Source of the DNA: Chlorobiota bacterium
GTDB taxonomy: Bacteria; Bacteroidota; Ignavibacteria; SZUA-365; JAADGX01
Assembly (NCBI GenBank): GCA_013152135.1
Contig: JAADGX010000130.1
Location: forward strand, 715 to 8,235
Reading direction: 5' to 3'
DNA: 7,521 nucleotides
A program made the translations under genes and the position numbers. The notes beneath the pieces were generated by a model that saw nothing but the letters and a program-made list of their open reading frames with translations, made no database searches and was not told the origin of the DNA. How positions within the stretch are numbered: the first letter of the stretch is position 1; the number at the start of each line of letters is the position of its first letter. This document shows positions 6,126 through 7,521 of this stretch, one piece after another.

Positions 6126-7184
6126 TCATCCATGGCGCTTGAACTCGCCGGCGGATACCACCTTCTCAATCAATGCGCTGAACGCTTGTTGATCACGCAG
6201 CAATCTCATTTCCATTATAACAACATACAAGGGAATTTGTGAAAACGAATGCGCAAATCGTTCAAGTCGAACCGCGTCTTTTTCTGTCGTAAGGATCGTT
6301 CGGGCGCCGGATTCGGCAGCGCGCCCAAGAATCCAGGCCACGTCTTCATCGGAGAACCAATGGTGGTCGCGAAAGATCCTCGATCCGACAACCCGGACAC
6401 CCAAATCGCCGAGTGTGGCCAAAAAGCGCTCCGGGTGCGCTACACCGCTCACGACGTACGCGGATTCGGGAATGCGTACTTCGCTCTTTTCAAACCAGTC
6501 CACCATTGCCACCGGTTCGAAAGCAGCGGGAAAAACCGGTTTTCGGCACGCGTGAAATAGTTTCGACGCCTCATCCTCGCAGCCCTTCAACGACGGGCAC
6601 TTCGTCAGGACAACGATATCAGCACGAGCAAGGCTCGCGACCGGTTCGCGCAACCGTCCTGCCGGCAGCAATTCCTCTTCTTGTAAATTCATTCCCGCTT
6701 CGACAGCAACAACGTCGAGATCGCGCCCACAGGCACGATGCTGGAAGGCATCGTCCAGGATGATGGCATCGACCCCAAAGCGTTCGACGGCGATACGACA
6801 CCCGCGGTAGCGTTCCTCGTCCACGACGATCACGATCCGGGGCAGTTTCCGCGCCAGCATTGCGGGTTCATCCCCGGATACTTCCACCGGGACCAATATC
6901 GAGCTCCCATCGGATACCACCACCGTTCCGCGGGATTTCCGGGCGTATCCTCGCGAGACCACGGCGACCTTTCTGTCCCAACCGGAAATCATGTCCGCGA
7001 GAAAAGCCACAAGCGGTGTCTTCCCGGCCCCTCCCACCGCGATATTGCCGACGGAGATCACCGGGACGCCGGGATGCCTGACCGCAAACCACTGCCGGTC
7101 AAAAGCCAGGTTGCGCGCCTGCACGAGCGAACGGAAGAGAAACGCCGCCGGTTTAAGCCATCTCCGTGTCGTTTTCGCCGTCAC
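6126..7184 (-). CDS. lpxK: Tetraacyldisaccharide 4'-kinase
   Basis: LpxK phosphorylates the 4' position of the lipid A disaccharide at the cytoplasmic face of the inner membrane, using ATP. The 352-residue product is normal length. Motifs in order: a hydrophobic N-terminal helix region (about 10-30), VGNIAVGGAGKTP (45-57, Walker A), SRGYARK (77-83), SGDEP (103-107), ILDDAFQHR (142-150), LLPAGRLREP (172-181), VSGVAHPERF (245-254), FRDHHWFSDED (271-281) and TTEKDAVR (299-306). These match the family throughout. The start is GTG at 7184-7182, overlapping the stop of the upstream acyltransferase gene as GTGA, so the two are translationally coupled. The gene indicates that the host makes lipid A and is Gram-negative with an LPS outer membrane. 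No defect is seen. Confidence 0.97.
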   Translation of the reverse strand: MTAKTTRRWLKPAAFLFRSLVQARNLAFDRQWFAVRHPGVPVISVGNIAVGGAGKTPLVAFLADMISGWDRKVAVVSRGYARKSRGTVVVSDGSSILVPVEVSGDEPAMLARKLPRIVIVVDEERYRGCRIAVERFGVDAIILDDAFQHRACGRDLDVVAVEAGMNLQEEELLPAGRLREPVASLARADIVVLTKCPSLKGCEDEASKLFHACRKPVFPAAFEPVAMVDWFEKSEVRIPESAYVVSGVAHPERFLATLGDLGVRVVGSRIFRDHHWFSDEDVAWILGRAAESGARTILTTEKDAVRLERFAHSFSQIPLYVVIMEMRLLRDQQAFSALIEKVVSAGEFKRHG

Positions 7185-7521
7185 CTCGCCGCCCGCGCCA
7201 GACGCAGGGCCTCGTCATTCATCTCGTGCAACCGCCGCGAGATATCCCTTCGCACCGGTTCCAGGTCGCCGTCCCCGGGCGCCAGTTCTTCGATCGATAT
7301 GCAGCGAATAAGTATTATCGCTTTCGTCCACGGTTTGGGGATTTGAAATCCATCCCAACTTCGCAGGGACCAATATTTTTTGAATCCCACCGCAAAGAGA
7401 ATCAGCGGGGTCCCGGTTTTTTGGGCCAGGCGGACGGCGCCCATTTTCATTTCGTGGCGGGGACCCCTGGGTCCATCCGGTGTAATACACATGCGGTATC
7501 CATGACCAACGGCGTCTTCCA
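7181..7521 (-). CDS. DUF374/lysophospholipid acyltransferase-family protein, C-terminal part, runs off window
   Basis: Only the last 112 or so residues are present; the gene continues past base 7521. The diagnostic block ITPDGPRGPRHEMKMGAV is followed by LAQKTGTPLILF, a RSWDGFQIPKPW segment, and a charged helical tail ending in LRLARAAR. This matches the DUF374 branch of the LPLAT superfamily, membrane-associated acyltransferases that work on phospholipid or lipid A-type acceptors. The catalytic HX4D motif would be upstream, outside the window. An in-frame ATG at 7492 is internal: the frame is open through the window edge and homologues extend further. It overlaps lpxK by four bases, and in several Gram-negative lineages DUF374 genes lie next to lipid A or Kdo genes, so a role in lipid A acylation is plausible. 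The exact acyl acceptor is not known. Confidence 0.9.
   Translation of the reverse strand, partial: EDAVGHGYRMCITPDGPRGPRHEMKMGAVRLAQKTGTPLILFAVGFKKYWSLRSWDGFQIPKPWTKAIILIRCISIEELAPGDGDLEPVRRDISRRLHEMNDEALRLARAAR

Noticed and set aside
1..7521. A previously undescribed defence, mobile or RNA-based system
   Set aside because: I looked for repeats, CRISPR-like arrays, tRNA-like folds, integrase or transposase motifs and composition shifts and saw none. The genes are almost all core metabolic and envelope functions.

Overview
The window is a densely packed bacterial chromosome segment in which every supported gene lies on the minus strand, so the genes are read from high to low coordinates. I recognise nine protein genes, two of them cut by the window edges. 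No RNA gene, mobile element, CRISPR array or plus-strand gene could be supported. An LpxK kinase and Lipid-A-type acylation machinery point to a Gram-negative cell. The polyprenyl synthase, the DsbD form (Cx4C N-terminal pair, CTNC C-terminal motif), the carboxypeptidase-regulatory-like lipoprotein and a TTG-N20-TAGCTTTTG promoter candidate together lean towards the FCB superphylum (Bacteroidota/Rhodothermota/Ignavibacteriota-like, or a related candidate phylum). That placement is inference; no rRNA or marker phylogeny is available here.

Right-hand block (about 7521 to 5439): the C-terminal part of a DUF374/LPLAT-type acyltransferase overlaps lpxK (tetraacyldisaccharide 4'-kinase) by 4 bases (GTGA), making an envelope-lipid pair. 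After 27 bases comes a predicted lipoprotein with an N-terminal carboxypeptidase-regulatory-like domain and a C-terminal PepSY-like segment, which I cannot assign to a known family.

The only sizeable gap (5206-5438, 233 bases) has a GC-rich, coding-like half next to the lipoprotein and an AT-rich half with the best promoter candidate of the window, facing dsbD.

Left-hand block (5205 to 1): dsbD, a single-domain response regulator, type 2 isopentenyl-diphosphate isomerase, an all-trans polyprenyl diphosphate synthase (predicted short chain, GGPP-like), HPr, and the N-terminal part of PTS enzyme I. Spacings are 9, 3, -11, 2 and -14 bases, so this is probably one six-gene transcript with translational coupling. 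It joins periplasmic thiol reduction, a phospho-signalling protein, two consecutive isoprenoid steps (IPP/DMAPP balance, then chain elongation) and the two general PTS phosphocarriers.

I did not find a clearly new biological system. The most interesting points are the unassigned lipoprotein, the mixed operon, the FCB-like promoter and the TTG start with an N-terminal extension on enzyme I.
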